Source: Elusimicrobiota bacterium
Lineage (GTDB): Bacteria; CAYTYR01; UBA6262
Length of the DNA: 64,000 bases
Assembly: GCA_003153935.1 (NCBI GenBank)
Contig: PMCA01000004.1
Location: 23,757-87,756 of the forward strand
Reading direction: 5' to 3'
Below, in pieces: positions 20,021-29,693 of the stretch. Every line of letters starts with the position of its first letter. Position 1 is the first letter of the stretch. The notes under the pieces are model-generated. The model searched no databases and was not told where the DNA came from. It was given only the letters and a program-made list of their open reading frames with translations. The translations under genes were made by a program, and so were the position numbers.

Positions 20021-20067
20021 TTGACAGAGTATATTTATTATGTTAATGTCTACTAAGTTGATAGAGA
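20021..20067 (+). promoter_or_regulatory. Promoter with a putative Rrf2/CymR-type operator
   Basis: -35 TTGACA (20021-20026), 17-base spacer, -10 TAATGT (20044-20049). A 21-base element at 20047-20067 (core CTACTAAGTTGATAGAG at 20050-20066) overlaps the -10 region. Nearly the same element lies at 22690-22710 and a related copy at 23207-23227. A repressor bound here would block polymerase. Confidence 0.6.
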
Positions 20068-20088
20068 TTATCTAAAGGAGTAAGAAAT

Positions 20089-21318
20089 ATGGCGAAAACC
20101 TACGCGGAGATCAATGAGAAAATTAAAAAAGGCCAGGCGGTGATAGTTACCGCCGAGGAAATAATCGATATTGTCGAAGATAAGGGTATCAAGAAAGCGG
20201 CCCAGGAAGTAGATGTGGTCACTACCGGTACCTTCGGTCCGATGTGTTCCAGCGGCGCTTTTTTGAATTTCGGGCATACCCAGCCGCGCATCAAGATCGG
20301 CGGCGGGCACGCTTACCTTAATAATGTCCCGGCGTACGCCGGTTTGGCGGCAGTGGACGTCTACATCGGCGCCACAGCCATACCGGACGATGACCCGCGC
20401 AACAAAGTATATCCGGGTGAATTTGAATATGGCGGCGGTCATGTGATCGAGGAGCTGGTCGCCGGCAAGGATGTCCGTTTGGAGGTATCTTCTTACGGCA
20501 CGGATTGTTATCCGCGGCGCAAATTAGAAACCCTGGTCAATATAAAAGATATCAATGAAGCCGTGCTCTTCAGCCCGCGTAACGCCTATCAGAATTATAA
20601 CTGCGCGGTGAACCTGGCTGAGCGGATCATTTATACTTATATGGGGGTATTGCAGCCCAACCTGGGCAACGCCACTTTTTGCAGCGCGGCCCAATTATCG
20701 CCATTGCTAAATGACCCGCTTTACCGGACCATCGGTATTGGCACTAAGATATTTTTGGGCGGTGGCACCGGTTTCGTGGCCTGGCACGGTACCCAGCATA
20801 ATCCCGCGGTTAAAAGGAAAGATAATGAAACGCCGCAGGCTGGGGCCGGGACCCTGGCGGTGATCGGGGACCTTAAGCAGATGAAACCAGCCTGGCTGCG
20901 GGGCAGTTCCTTCCTGGGTTATGGCGCAACCCTGACCGTGGGTATCGGGGTGCCCATTCCTATACTGGACGAGGAAATCTGCCGGAACACCGCAGTGAGA
21001 AATAGGGATATCTGGACCCAGGTGGTGGATTACGGTAAAAACTATCCTAACAATATCGCCGGCAGTCTGGGCGAAGTTAATTATGAGCAATTGTTTAACG
21101 GCGAGATAGAAGTTCAAGGTAAAAAATTGGCAGCGACGCCATTGTCCAGTTATGCCAAGGCCCGGGAAATAGCCGGTATCCTGAAAACCTGGATCAAGAA
21201 AGGCGAATTCACGCTAACCGAACCGGTGCAGACGCTGCCCGGCCTGGAATCCGGCGCCACCGTGAAGAGTTTGCGTGAACGTCCGATAAAACAAAGCAAG
21301 AGTGAGCGGAGGGATTAA
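20089..21318 (+). CDS. L-aspartate semialdehyde sulfurtransferase (DUF39, homocysteine biosynthesis)
   Basis: 409 residues, cytoplasmic. The whole protein matches the DUF39/homocysteine biosynthesis family, first shown in methanogens (MA1821 in Methanosarcina acetivorans) and present in sulfate reducers. In that route sulfide is added to aspartate semialdehyde with reduction to give homocysteine, bypassing activated homoserine. Two Cys in recognisable positions are C53 (GPMCSSGAF) and C140 (YGTDCYPRR), which may carry the sulfur. A long CBS-free Gly-rich core (GGGTGFVAWHGTQHNP) follows. The TAATG overlap couples it to the ferredoxin-like partner. Shine-Dalgarno AAGGAG precedes the ATG. Confidence 0.85.
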   Translation: MAKTYAEINEKIKKGQAVIVTAEEIIDIVEDKGIKKAAQEVDVVTTGTFGPMCSSGAFLNFGHTQPRIKIGGGHAYLNNVPAYAGLAAVDVYIGATAIPDDDPRNKVYPGEFEYGGGHVIEELVAGKDVRLEVSSYGTDCYPRRKLETLVNIKDINEAVLFSPRNAYQNYNCAVNLAERIIYTYMGVLQPNLGNATFCSAAQLSPLLNDPLYRTIGIGTKIFLGGGTGFVAWHGTQHNPAVKRKDNETPQAGAGTLAVIGDLKQMKPAWLRGSSFLGYGATLTVGIGVPIPILDEEICRNTAVRNRDIWTQVVDYGKNYPNNIAGSLGEVNYEQLFNGEIEVQGKKLAATPLSSYAKAREIAGILKTWIKKGEFTLTEPVQTLPGLESGATVKSLRERPIKQSKSERRD

Positions 21319-21728
21319 TGATCGTTTCCCGAAAGATAATATTACATTTTCCCAAAGATATGGTAGAGCAACCTCTGGTCAGCCGGCTGGCCAAGGATTT
21401 TGACCTGGAATTCAACATCCTGAAAGCCTCGGTTACTCCTAATGAAGAAGGCATTATGCATTTGGCGATCAAAGGGGAAAAAGGTAATTACAGTAAAGGC
21501 GTTGAGTATTTAACCAAGGCGGGGGTGAAAGTACAGCAAATGGGGCAGGAGATAAAACGGAACGATGACCGCTGCACTCATTGCGGTCTGTGCGTTTCGG
21601 TCTGTCCTACGCCGGCGCTGGTGATCGATAAGAAAACCAGGGAAGTCGTTTTTGATTCCGGGCATTGCGTGGCCTGCGAAATGTGCGTGCGGGTCTGTCC
21701 CGTCAAAGCCATGGAAATTCGTTTTTAG
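21318..21728 (+). CDS. NIL-domain ferredoxin, partner of the sulfurtransferase
   Basis: 136 residues. Residues 1-75 form a NIL domain (as in the MA1822 partner of the DUF39 enzyme and in methionine-transporter ATPases). The rest is a 2x[4Fe-4S] ferredoxin with [12 protein letters not shown] and [12 protein letters not shown]. It likely delivers electrons for the reductive step of homocysteine synthesis. The stop is followed closely by AGGAGA and the cysK start, so all three genes form one operon with the 20021 promoter. Confidence 0.88.
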   Translation: MIVSRKIILHFPKDMVEQPLVSRLAKDFDLEFNILKASVTPNEEGIMHLAIKGEKGNYSKGVEYLTKAGVKVQQMGQEIKRNDDRCTHCGLCVSVCPTPALVIDKKTREVVFDSGHCVACEMCVRVCPVKAMEIRF

Positions 21729-21736
21729 GAGAATAT

Positions 21737-22654
21737 ATGTCAAAACCTGATATAGCTAAAAGTGTCTTGCATCTTATAGGCCATACGCCTCTGGTCCAGC
21801 TTAATAAATTGCCGGACGCGGAAAGCGCCAAAGTGCTGGCCAAGGTGGAATTTTTTAATCCGGGGGGGAGTATCAAGGACCGGATCTGCCTGGCGATGGT
21901 GGAGGACGCGGAGAAAAGGGGCTTGCTTAAACCGGGCGGGACCATTGTCGAACCCACCAGCGGTAATACCGGTATCGGCCTGGCTTTCGTCGCGGCGGTA
22001 AAAGGCTACAAGCTGATCCTGACCATGCCGGAAACTATGAGCGTTGAGAGGCGGAAACTGCTGGCGGTTTACGGTGCGGAAGTGGTGCTGACGCCTGGCG
22101 CCGATGGTATGAAGGGCGCAATTAAAAAAGCCATGGAACTAAAAGAACAGAATAGTGGTTATTACATGCCGCAACAGTTTAACAATCCCGCCAATCCGGA
22201 AATACACAGGCAGACGACGGCGAGGGAAATAATAGAAGCCACCGGGAAAAATGTGGATGCTTTTGTCGCCGGGGTAGGCACAGGCGGCACGCTGACCGGA
22301 GTGGGAGAAGTGCTGAAAAAAGAAATTTCCGGCGTAAAGATCGTTGCCGTGGAACCGGCCGGCAGCCCTGTCCTGTCAGGCGGGAAGATGGGACATCATG
22401 AGATACAGGGTATAGGCGCGGGGTTTGTGCCGATGGTCCTTAATACAAAAATAATAGATGATATCATTACTATAAAAGATGACGAAGCCATGGATTGCGC
22501 GCGCAGGCTGGCTAAAGAGGAAGGATTATTCGTAGGCATATCCTCGGGCGCCAATGTTTTTGCGGCGTTAAGGGTAGCTAAGCAGCTTGGTAAGGGAAAA
22601 ACAGTGGTGACCGTGTTACCAGATACTGGAGAAAGATATTTGAGTATTTGGTAA
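21737..22654 (+). CDS. cysK: Cysteine synthase (O-acetylserine sulfhydrylase), first copy
   Basis: 305 residues from the ATG at 21737, where AGGAGA lies 4 bases ahead; a longer version would read back into the ferredoxin gene. PLP-binding Lys is K47 in NPGGSIKDR. The substrate loop [11 protein letters not shown] and the [10 protein letters not shown] phosphate-binding loop are present. It makes cysteine from O-acetylserine and sulfide. A near relative lies at 24573; they differ in the PLP motif (NPGGS here, NPLSS there), so they may prefer different acceptors. Confidence 0.9.
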   Translation: MSKPDIAKSVLHLIGHTPLVQLNKLPDAESAKVLAKVEFFNPGGSIKDRICLAMVEDAEKRGLLKPGGTIVEPTSGNTGIGLAFVAAVKGYKLILTMPETMSVERRKLLAVYGAEVVLTPGADGMKGAIKKAMELKEQNSGYYMPQQFNNPANPEIHRQTTAREIIEATGKNVDAFVAGVGTGGTLTGVGEVLKKEISGVKIVAVEPAGSPVLSGGKMGHHEIQGIGAGFVPMVLNTKIIDDIITIKDDEAMDCARRLAKEEGLFVGISSGANVFAALRVAKQLGKGKTVVTVLPDTGERYLSIW

Positions 22655-22662
22655 AATAATAC

Positions 22663-22710
22663 TTGACAGGTTTTAGATAGTATGATATATGTATATTAAG
22701 TAGATAGACA
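22663..22710 (+). promoter_or_regulatory. Promoter and putative operator of the Rrf2 gene
   Basis: -35 TTGACA (22663-22668), 17-base spacer, -10 TATATG (22686-22691). The 21-base element at 22690-22710 (TATTAAGTAGATAGACA core) matches that at 20047-20067 in 17 of 21 positions and lies at the same distance from the -10 to within one base. This predicts autoregulation of the Rrf2 protein. Confidence 0.6.
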
Positions 22711-22741
22711 TTGTAGTGTTTATGGAGAGGGAAGAAAGCAA

Positions 22742-23191
22742 ATGAAGATATCGTTTCGCGGGGATTATGCCTTGAAAGCCATACTGGACCTGTCCCTTCA
22801 TTATAATAAGGGACTGGTAAGGATCCAGGAGATCGCCAAGCGGCAGGACATCCCGATAAAATATTTGGAACAGATCTTGCTGGCATTAAAGGGCGCCGGT
22901 TTTGTGAAGAGCCAAAGAGGCGCCAAAGGGGGGTATTACCTGGCCAAGAAGCCCAAAGATATTAAGTTGGGCGAAATTGTCAGGTTGATGGAAGGCCCAG
23001 TTTCCCCGATCACCTGCGTCAGCAAGAGCTGTTACCAAAAATGTAATGAGGAGAAAAAGTGCGTGTTCCGGCCAGTTTGGGAAAAAGTCAGAAAAATAAC
23101 GGAAGGGGTGGTGGACGAAGTAAGTTTCGAGGACATGTGCAAGCAATATAACGAGAGAAACAAAAAAGAACTGCAGATGTATTACATCTAA
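22742..23191 (+). CDS. Rrf2-family transcription regulator (CymR/IscR-like)
   Basis: 149 residues. A winged-helix domain occupies about 1-80 (FRGDYALKAILDLS, GGYYLAKKPKDIKLGEIVRLMEGP). Four Cys follow (C92, C97, C101, C107), which could bind an Fe-S cluster or sense thiols; B. subtilis CymR lacks this set. Its position between two sulfur-assimilation operons that share its own promoter motif makes a role as the cysteine or sulfide sensor of this island the best guess. A 17-base AGAGGGAAG-type ribosome site precedes the ATG. Confidence 0.88.
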   Translation: MKISFRGDYALKAILDLSLHYNKGLVRIQEIAKRQDIPIKYLEQILLALKGAGFVKSQRGAKGGYYLAKKPKDIKLGEIVRLMEGPVSPITCVSKSCYQKCNEEKKCVFRPVWEKVRKITEGVVDEVSFEDMCKQYNERNKKELQMYYI

Positions 23192-23206
23192 TTTTTTTAA
23201 ACTATA

Positions 23207-24553
<1,347 letters not shown>

Positions 24554-24572
24554 TAAAAATGAGGTGAATAAA

Positions 24573-25511
24573 ATGACAAAGATCTATGAAGATATTACTA
24601 AAACCATAGGAAATACTCCTTTAGTGAAGATAAACCAGCCGGCCAGGAATACCAGTGCCACCGTGCTGGCTAAATTGGAGTCGTTTAACCCGCTATCCAG
24701 TGTCAAAGACCGTCTTGGTTTGGCCTTGATCGAGGCAGGGGAAAAAGCCGGATTACTGAAACACGATACGGTGATCATAGAACCAACCAGCGGTAATACC
24801 GGTATCGCTTTGGCCTTTATCGCCGCCGCCAGGGGTTACAAACTCATCTTAACTATGCCTGAGACTATGAGCATTGAGCGCCGCCAACTGCTTAAGATAT
24901 TCGGCGCGGAGCTAGTGCTGACCGAAGGCTCTAAAGGAATGAAAGGAGCGGTGGAGAAAGCCGAAGAGCTGGCTAAAAAGACACCGAATAGTTTCATTCC
25001 ACAGCAATTCGTCAATCCGGCGAATCCGGAAATACACCGCCGCACAACGGCGGAAGAGATCTGGAGTGATACTGATGGCAAAGTTGATTATTTTGTGTCC
25101 GGTATCGGCACCGGGGGTACGATCACCGGAGTAGGGGAAGTATTGAAGAAAAAAAATCCCCAAGTGAAAGTGATCGCCGTAGAGCCAAAGGATTCGCCAG
25201 TATTAAGCGGAGGCAAACCGGGGCCGCATAAGATACAGGGAATAGGGGCAGGATTTGTGCCGGCGGTCCTTAATACCAAGATCTATGACGAGATAATTCA
25301 AGTAGCCAATGAAGATGCCGGTAAGACCGCTAGGCAATTGGCCAAAGAAGAAGGTATACTAGTAGGCATTTCCAGCGGGGCGGCTTTATGGGCGGCCTTA
25401 CAGATTGCCCAGAGGCCGGAGGCGGCCGGCAAAACCATTGTAGTAATATTACCGGACACAGGAGAGAGATATCTTTCCACCTGGTTATTCGCCGAAGATA
25501 CCGCAAAATAA
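24573..25511 (+). CDS. cysK: Cysteine synthase, second copy
   Basis: 312 residues from the ATG at 24573, preceded by GAGGTG. The PLP Lys is K45 in [11 protein letters not shown], followed by [11 protein letters not shown] and [10 protein letters not shown]. It is closer to canonical CysK than the copy at 21737. Placed between metY and metX, it links cysteine and methionine supply from the same sulfide pool. Confidence 0.9.
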   Translation: MTKIYEDITKTIGNTPLVKINQPARNTSATVLAKLESFNPLSSVKDRLGLALIEAGEKAGLLKHDTVIIEPTSGNTGIALAFIAAARGYKLILTMPETMSIERRQLLKIFGAELVLTEGSKGMKGAVEKAEELAKKTPNSFIPQQFVNPANPEIHRRTTAEEIWSDTDGKVDYFVSGIGTGGTITGVGEVLKKKNPQVKVIAVEPKDSPVLSGGKPGPHKIQGIGAGFVPAVLNTKIYDEIIQVANEDAGKTARQLAKEEGILVGISSGAALWAALQIAQRPEAAGKTIVVILPDTGERYLSTWLFAEDTAK

Positions 25512-25525
25512 CGGAGTTGATCCTA

Positions 25526-26677
25526 ATGAGCAACAAAAATAGTGTTGGGAAAATCGATAAGAAATATTTTAATTTTGCCGAGCCGCCAAATGAGCTGCTT
25601 CTGGAGTCAGGAGAGAAGCTTGGACCGATCAAGGTGGCTTACGAAACCTATGGCACTCTGAATGATGACCAGAGCAACGCTATCCTGGTGGAGCATGCTT
25701 TTTCCGGTGACGCCCACGCCGCCGGATGCTACGAGGGGGATGAAAAGCCCGGCTGGTGGGATGACCTGATCGGCCCGGGCAAGGCTTTGGATACGGATAA
25801 GTACTTTATTATATGCTCCAATGTCATCGGCGGTTGCAAGGGCAGTACCGGGCCGTCTTCCATTCATCCGGGGACTGACAAACCCTATGCTTTGACTTTT
25901 CCCGTAGTTACGATTGCTGATATGGTTAAAGTACAAAAACATTTAGTTAACCATTTGGGCATTAAGAAGCTTCTAAGCGTGATCGGCGGCTCCATGGGCG
26001 GGATGCAGGTGTTGCAATGGGTAGCTTCATATCCGGAAAGTATACTATCCGCTATTCCCATAGCCACTACGCTAAAACATTCCCCTCAACAGATAGCTTT
26101 TAATGAGGTGGGTCGCCAAGCCGTAATGGCTGATCCTGCCTGGTTGAACGGCAATTACTATGATTACGGACAGCCGGAGCGGGGATTGGCCGTAGCCCGG
26201 ATGATCGGTCACATTACCTATATGAGCGACCGGTCCATGGAAGAGAAATTCTCCCGCAAGTTGAAAGAAAAGAACAAGAACCTGAAATTCACGACGGACT
26301 TTGAAGTAGAGGGATACCTGAAATACCGCGGCGACACCTTTGTTAAACGATTCGACGCGAATTCTTATCTATACATAACCAAGGCGATGGACTATTTCGA
26401 CCTCTCCGGAGATAAACTGATCCCTAAAAATAAAAAACCAGAGGTCAGGTTTTTGGTCATCGCTTTCAAATCCGATTGGCTGTATCCGGCCTACCAGGCC
26501 CAGGACATCGTCAAACTACTGAAGTCGCGCAATATTAACACCACCTATTGCGAGATAGATTCAACCTACGGCCATGATGCTTTCCTGGTAGAGATCGAGA
26601 AAGAATCGCACCTGATCAGGCATTTCCTGCGCAGTGTTTCAGGGGAAAATGGAGAGAGTGATGGATATTCAATCTAA
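25526..26677 (+). CDS. metX: Homoserine O-acetyltransferase
   Basis: 383 residues from the ATG at 25526. An upstream start would run far into cysK. Alpha/beta-hydrolase fold with the nucleophile in [13 protein letters not shown] (Ser near 156), oxyanion part [10 protein letters not shown], and the Asp/His of the triad near FKSDWLYP and YGHDAFL. It transfers acetyl from acetyl-CoA to homoserine; some relatives prefer succinyl-CoA. The product feeds metY. The stop overlaps metW. Confidence 0.93.
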   Translation: MSNKNSVGKIDKKYFNFAEPPNELLLESGEKLGPIKVAYETYGTLNDDQSNAILVEHAFSGDAHAAGCYEGDEKPGWWDDLIGPGKALDTDKYFIICSNVIGGCKGSTGPSSIHPGTDKPYALTFPVVTIADMVKVQKHLVNHLGIKKLLSVIGGSMGGMQVLQWVASYPESILSAIPIATTLKHSPQQIAFNEVGRQAVMADPAWLNGNYYDYGQPERGLAVARMIGHITYMSDRSMEEKFSRKLKEKNKNLKFTTDFEVEGYLKYRGDTFVKRFDANSYLYITKAMDYFDLSGDKLIPKNKKPEVRFLVIAFKSDWLYPAYQAQDIVKLLKSRNINTTYCEIDSTYGHDAFLVEIEKESHLIRHFLRSVSGENGESDGYSI

Positions 26678-27290
26678 CCCGCCAAAAAAAGGCGAGGCAA
26701 GCATAAGCTTTGAGCACCGGCTGATCGCTGGCCTGGTCGACCCTAAAACTACGGTCTTGGACCTGGGTTGCGGGGACGGGGAGTTGCTGGCGTATTTGAG
26801 CAAGACTAAACAAGTAAGCGGTCAGGGCATAGAAATAGATGAACAGGCCATTTATAAGTGTGTGGCGAAGGGCTTGAGCGTGTTTCATGGCGACCTTGAT
26901 TCGGGGCTGAAAGATTGGGATGACCGGTCTTTTGATTATGTGGTCCTGGACCAAAGCTTACAGCAATTGATCCATCCGGATACCGTGCTGCAGGAAGCCC
27001 TGCGTTTGGGTAAAGAAGTGATCATTGGGTTCCCTAATTTTGTTCATTACCGGTCACGCTGGCAGCTGGCTTTCAAAGGGAAGGTGCCGGTAACCACATC
27101 CCTGCCTTACGAATGGTTCAACACGCCTAACCTGCATTTCCTGAGCCTGCTGGACTTCGAGGATTATTGCGCGAAACGGGGGATAACCGTCGAGAAAAAG
27201 ATTTTCCTAAGCGGCAACAAGATCATCAAGTTCCTGCCGAATCTGCGGGCGGAAACAGGAATATTCCTTATCTCTGCCCAGGGGAAATAA
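26661..27290 (+). CDS. metW: MetW-like methyltransferase-fold protein
   Basis: 209 residues if the ATG at 26661 is used (GGAGAG just upstream); ATG 26649 is an alternative. SAM-fold core with [39 protein letters not shown] and the [14 protein letters not shown] stretch typical of MetW. MetW is often found beside metX and is thought to assist methionine synthesis. The 17-base overlap with metX suggests translational coupling. No promoter is seen between them. Confidence 0.9.
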   Translation: MDIQSNPPKKGEASISFEHRLIAGLVDPKTTVLDLGCGDGELLAYLSKTKQVSGQGIEIDEQAIYKCVAKGLSVFHGDLDSGLKDWDDRSFDYVVLDQSLQQLIHPDTVLQEALRLGKEVIIGFPNFVHYRSRWQLAFKGKVPVTTSLPYEWFNTPNLHFLSLLDFEDYCAKRGITVEKKIFLSGNKIIKFLPNLRAETGIFLISAQGK

Positions 27291-27315
27291 GTCAATATTA
27301 TGTGCCATTGCATTC

Positions 27316-27344
27316 TTAACAAGACCTTGGCGAAATGCTATAAT
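27316..27344 (+). promoter_or_regulatory. Promoter of the metal efflux genes
   Basis: TTAACA (27316-27321), 17-base spacer, TATAAT (27339-27344). Start would be near 27351, giving a short leader before the ATG at 27380, which has only a weak ribosome site. Confidence 0.55.
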
Positions 27345-27379
27345 TGTAAAAGCGATTTTTACCGGTAAAGGCGGCAAAT

Positions 27380-28642
27380 ATGCGGCTCTGCATAAAAAGA
27401 ATAAGGTTCATACTTATTACAGCGGGCTTCTTGGCTGGCGCGGTGAGTTTTACTTATTGCGGCGAGGTAAAAACCATATCTCTTGATGAAGTAGTGGCTA
27501 TGGCTAAGCAGGATAACCCGCAAATCAAGGCGGCGCAGCAGAAATACCTGGCGGCGGAAAGCCGTGTGAAAAGCGCCTACAGCCTGCCTGATCCCTGGGT
27601 GGGATTTGAATACTGGGGATTTCCCCAGGGGTCTATGGATTCAGCGGGCATTGAGCAAAAAATGTACACTTTTACCCAGGAAATACCCTGGCCCGGCAAA
27701 TTATCGCTGCGGGCCAAAATTGCCGCCAGTTCAGCGGATATAACCAACTCCGCCTATAATGACAAAGTGCGGGAAATCATAAAACAGGTCAAGCAAGCTT
27801 ATGCTGACATGTTTTTTGCTTATAAGGCTATAGAGGTGAACCAGAAGAATAGTGATATACTTTCCCAAATGATCAAGGTCAGTGAAGGGAAATACCAGAC
27901 CGGGAAAGCCACCCTGGCCGAAGTGCTGAAGATTAAAGTTGAATCAGCCAAATTAAATAACGATTTGCTGGCCTCGCAGAATCAAAAACAAATTGCCCAG
28001 GCCAAACTGGATAGCCTGTTGAATAGGAAAACAGCGGATGAACTTGGGCAACCGGTTTACGCGGATGAGCCAAATTTCCCTTATCAGGAAGAATCATTGT
28101 TAAAGCTGGCACTGGAGCAGAGGCCGGAGTTAAACGCGGCCCGTTCCGGTATTCATCAGGGCGAGTTGAATCTATCCTTGACGAAACGTGAATATCTGCC
28201 CGATTTCATGGTGAGCTACAAACAAAGAGTGCAGGCTGGCAACTGGAAGGGTTGGGATGGCATGTTCAGCTTTACCATTCCTTTATGGTTCTGGCAAAAA
28301 CAGGGAAATATGGTCCAGGAAATGCAGGCCGAGAGAAAAATGGCCGCAGCGGATTACCAGGTTATGGAGAACGAAGTTATTTTTGAAGTAAAGCAGGCCT
28401 ATTTAAAAGCGGAATCGTCCTGGTGGAAAGTGAATCTTTCCCGGGATACGATGGTGCCGCAGAGCGAGCAGGTTTTGCGCTTGACGCAAACCGGTTATGA
28501 AACTGACAAAGCGGAATTCCAGGATTTATTGGACAGCAGGAGAATGTACCAGGAAGCGGAGCTGGATTATTATAAGGACATAGCCGATTATCAAACAGCT
28601 AAGGCCGAACTGGAACAGATGGTCGGGACGGATTTACCTTAG
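27380..28642 (+). CDS. TolC-family outer membrane efflux protein (CusC-like)
   Basis: 420 residues with an N-terminal signal peptide (Cys at 27 in FTYCGEV could be a lipid site, though the preceding residues are not ideal). Two OEP repeats are visible, each with long coiled-coil helices (for example AQQKYLAAESRVKSAY and the DYQTAKAELEQMVG end). It forms the outer-membrane duct for the RND pump encoded downstream. Distances to the next two genes are 9 and 10 bases, so this is an efflux operon. Confidence 0.88.
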   Translation: MRLCIKRIRFILITAGFLAGAVSFTYCGEVKTISLDEVVAMAKQDNPQIKAAQQKYLAAESRVKSAYSLPDPWVGFEYWGFPQGSMDSAGIEQKMYTFTQEIPWPGKLSLRAKIAASSADITNSAYNDKVREIIKQVKQAYADMFFAYKAIEVNQKNSDILSQMIKVSEGKYQTGKATLAEVLKIKVESAKLNNDLLASQNQKQIAQAKLDSLLNRKTADELGQPVYADEPNFPYQEESLLKLALEQRPELNAARSGIHQGELNLSLTKREYLPDFMVSYKQRVQAGNWKGWDGMFSFTIPLWFWQKQGNMVQEMQAERKMAAADYQVMENEVIFEVKQAYLKAESSWWKVNLSRDTMVPQSEQVLRLTQTGYETDKAEFQDLLDSRRMYQEAELDYYKDIADYQTAKAELEQMVGTDLP

Positions 28643-28651
28643 GGGGAAACA

Positions 28652-29683
28652 ATGAAAAAATGCGTTTGGATAATTATAATATTAATACTGATAGCCGCGA
28701 TATTCGTGGCCAGAAAGAAACAGCCTGCGCTTTCTGCGGCGCCGGAGAAGAAGATCATGTTTTATCGGAACCCCATGAATCCGGAAGTTACATCGCCGGT
28801 GCCCATGAAAGATTCCATGGGTATGGATTATGTCCCTGTTTACTCCGAGGGAGAAAAAGAGCAGGCCACTGAACCGGGAGTGTATATTAATCCGGAAAAA
28901 CAGCAGTTAATAGGCATAAAAAAGTCCCTAGTGGAGAAAAGAAGGTTGATCGACCAGATAAACACCGTGGGGACGGTAGCCTATGATACTGATCTTTATG
29001 TGGCCCAGCAGGAATACCTGGAAATATTGAAATTGAACCAGGCTGACAATAATCTGATCTCCGCCTCCGAACGCAAACTTTACCTGATGGGCATGAGCCG
29101 GGACCAGATAAAACAGCTGGCCGAGCAGGGAAAGTCGGAAGAAAATCTTTACTTGCCTGAAAACGGGGAGAAGGTATGGATCTACCTGAGCATTCATGAA
29201 TATCAAATAGGCCTGGTACATCAGGACGAAGTTATAAATGTAAAAACAGCGGCGGCACCGGGAGAGACGTTCCAGGGAAAGATATCTTCGATCAGTCCGG
29301 TGCTTGACCAGAACACCCGTGCCATACAGGTCCGGGCTGAGGTAGCCAATCCCGGACACCGGTTGAAGCCGCAAATGTTCGTCGATGTCAAGATCGATAT
29401 CGACCTGGGGATCAAGCTGGCGGTGCCGGTTACTGCGGTTGTTTATACCGGTGAACGCAATGTGGTTTATGTGGCCGGCCAGGATGGTTATTTTGCCGCC
29501 AGGGAAATAAAAGTGGGAGCCAAGACCGAGGATTATTATGAGATCCTCTCCGGATTAAAAGAGGGTGAGGAAGTAGTAACAGCCGGTAATTTCTTTGTGG
29601 ATTCGGAAAGCAATTTAAAAGCCGCTACTCCTTCGACAGGTTCAGGACAAGTACCCGCGACGGACTCGGGAGCGAACCAATAA
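28652..29683 (+). CDS. cusB: RND membrane fusion protein with a heavy-metal-binding-like domain
   Basis: 343 residues. A single N-terminal membrane helix (about 5-20) anchors it. Residues about 37-64 resemble the heavy-metal-binding domain often fused to CusB, but the two Cys usual there are absent, leaving Met and His-free contacts (PMNPEV, MKDSMGMDYVP). Then follow hairpin/lipoyl-like and beta-barrel parts (GTVAYDTDLYVAQQEYLEIL, VWIYLSIHEYQI) and the PVTAVVYTGERNVVYVA region. The C-terminal tail is low in complexity and encodes a likely dispersed DNA repeat (29629-29651). It links the pump to the outer-membrane duct. Confidence 0.85.
   Translation: MKKCVWIIIILILIAAIFVARKKQPALSAAPEKKIMFYRNPMNPEVTSPVPMKDSMGMDYVPVYSEGEKEQATEPGVYINPEKQQLIGIKKSLVEKRRLIDQINTVGTVAYDTDLYVAQQEYLEILKLNQADNNLISASERKLYLMGMSRDQIKQLAEQGKSEENLYLPENGEKVWIYLSIHEYQIGLVHQDEVINVKTAAAPGETFQGKISSISPVLDQNTRAIQVRAEVANPGHRLKPQMFVDVKIDIDLGIKLAVPVTAVVYTGERNVVYVAGQDGYFAAREIKVGAKTEDYYEILSGLKEGEEVVTAGNFFVDSESNLKAATPSTGSGQVPATDSGANQ
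29629..29651 (+). repeat. Short dispersed-repeat-like sequence inside the fusion-protein tail
   Basis: The 23 bases TCCTTCGACAGG / TTCAGGACAAG resemble a short repeat common in intergenic DNA of many environmental bacteria. It is translated in frame as PSTGSGQ. This rests on memory of the motif, not on a search. Confidence 0.4.
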
Positions 29684-29693
29684 TGGAGCGATA

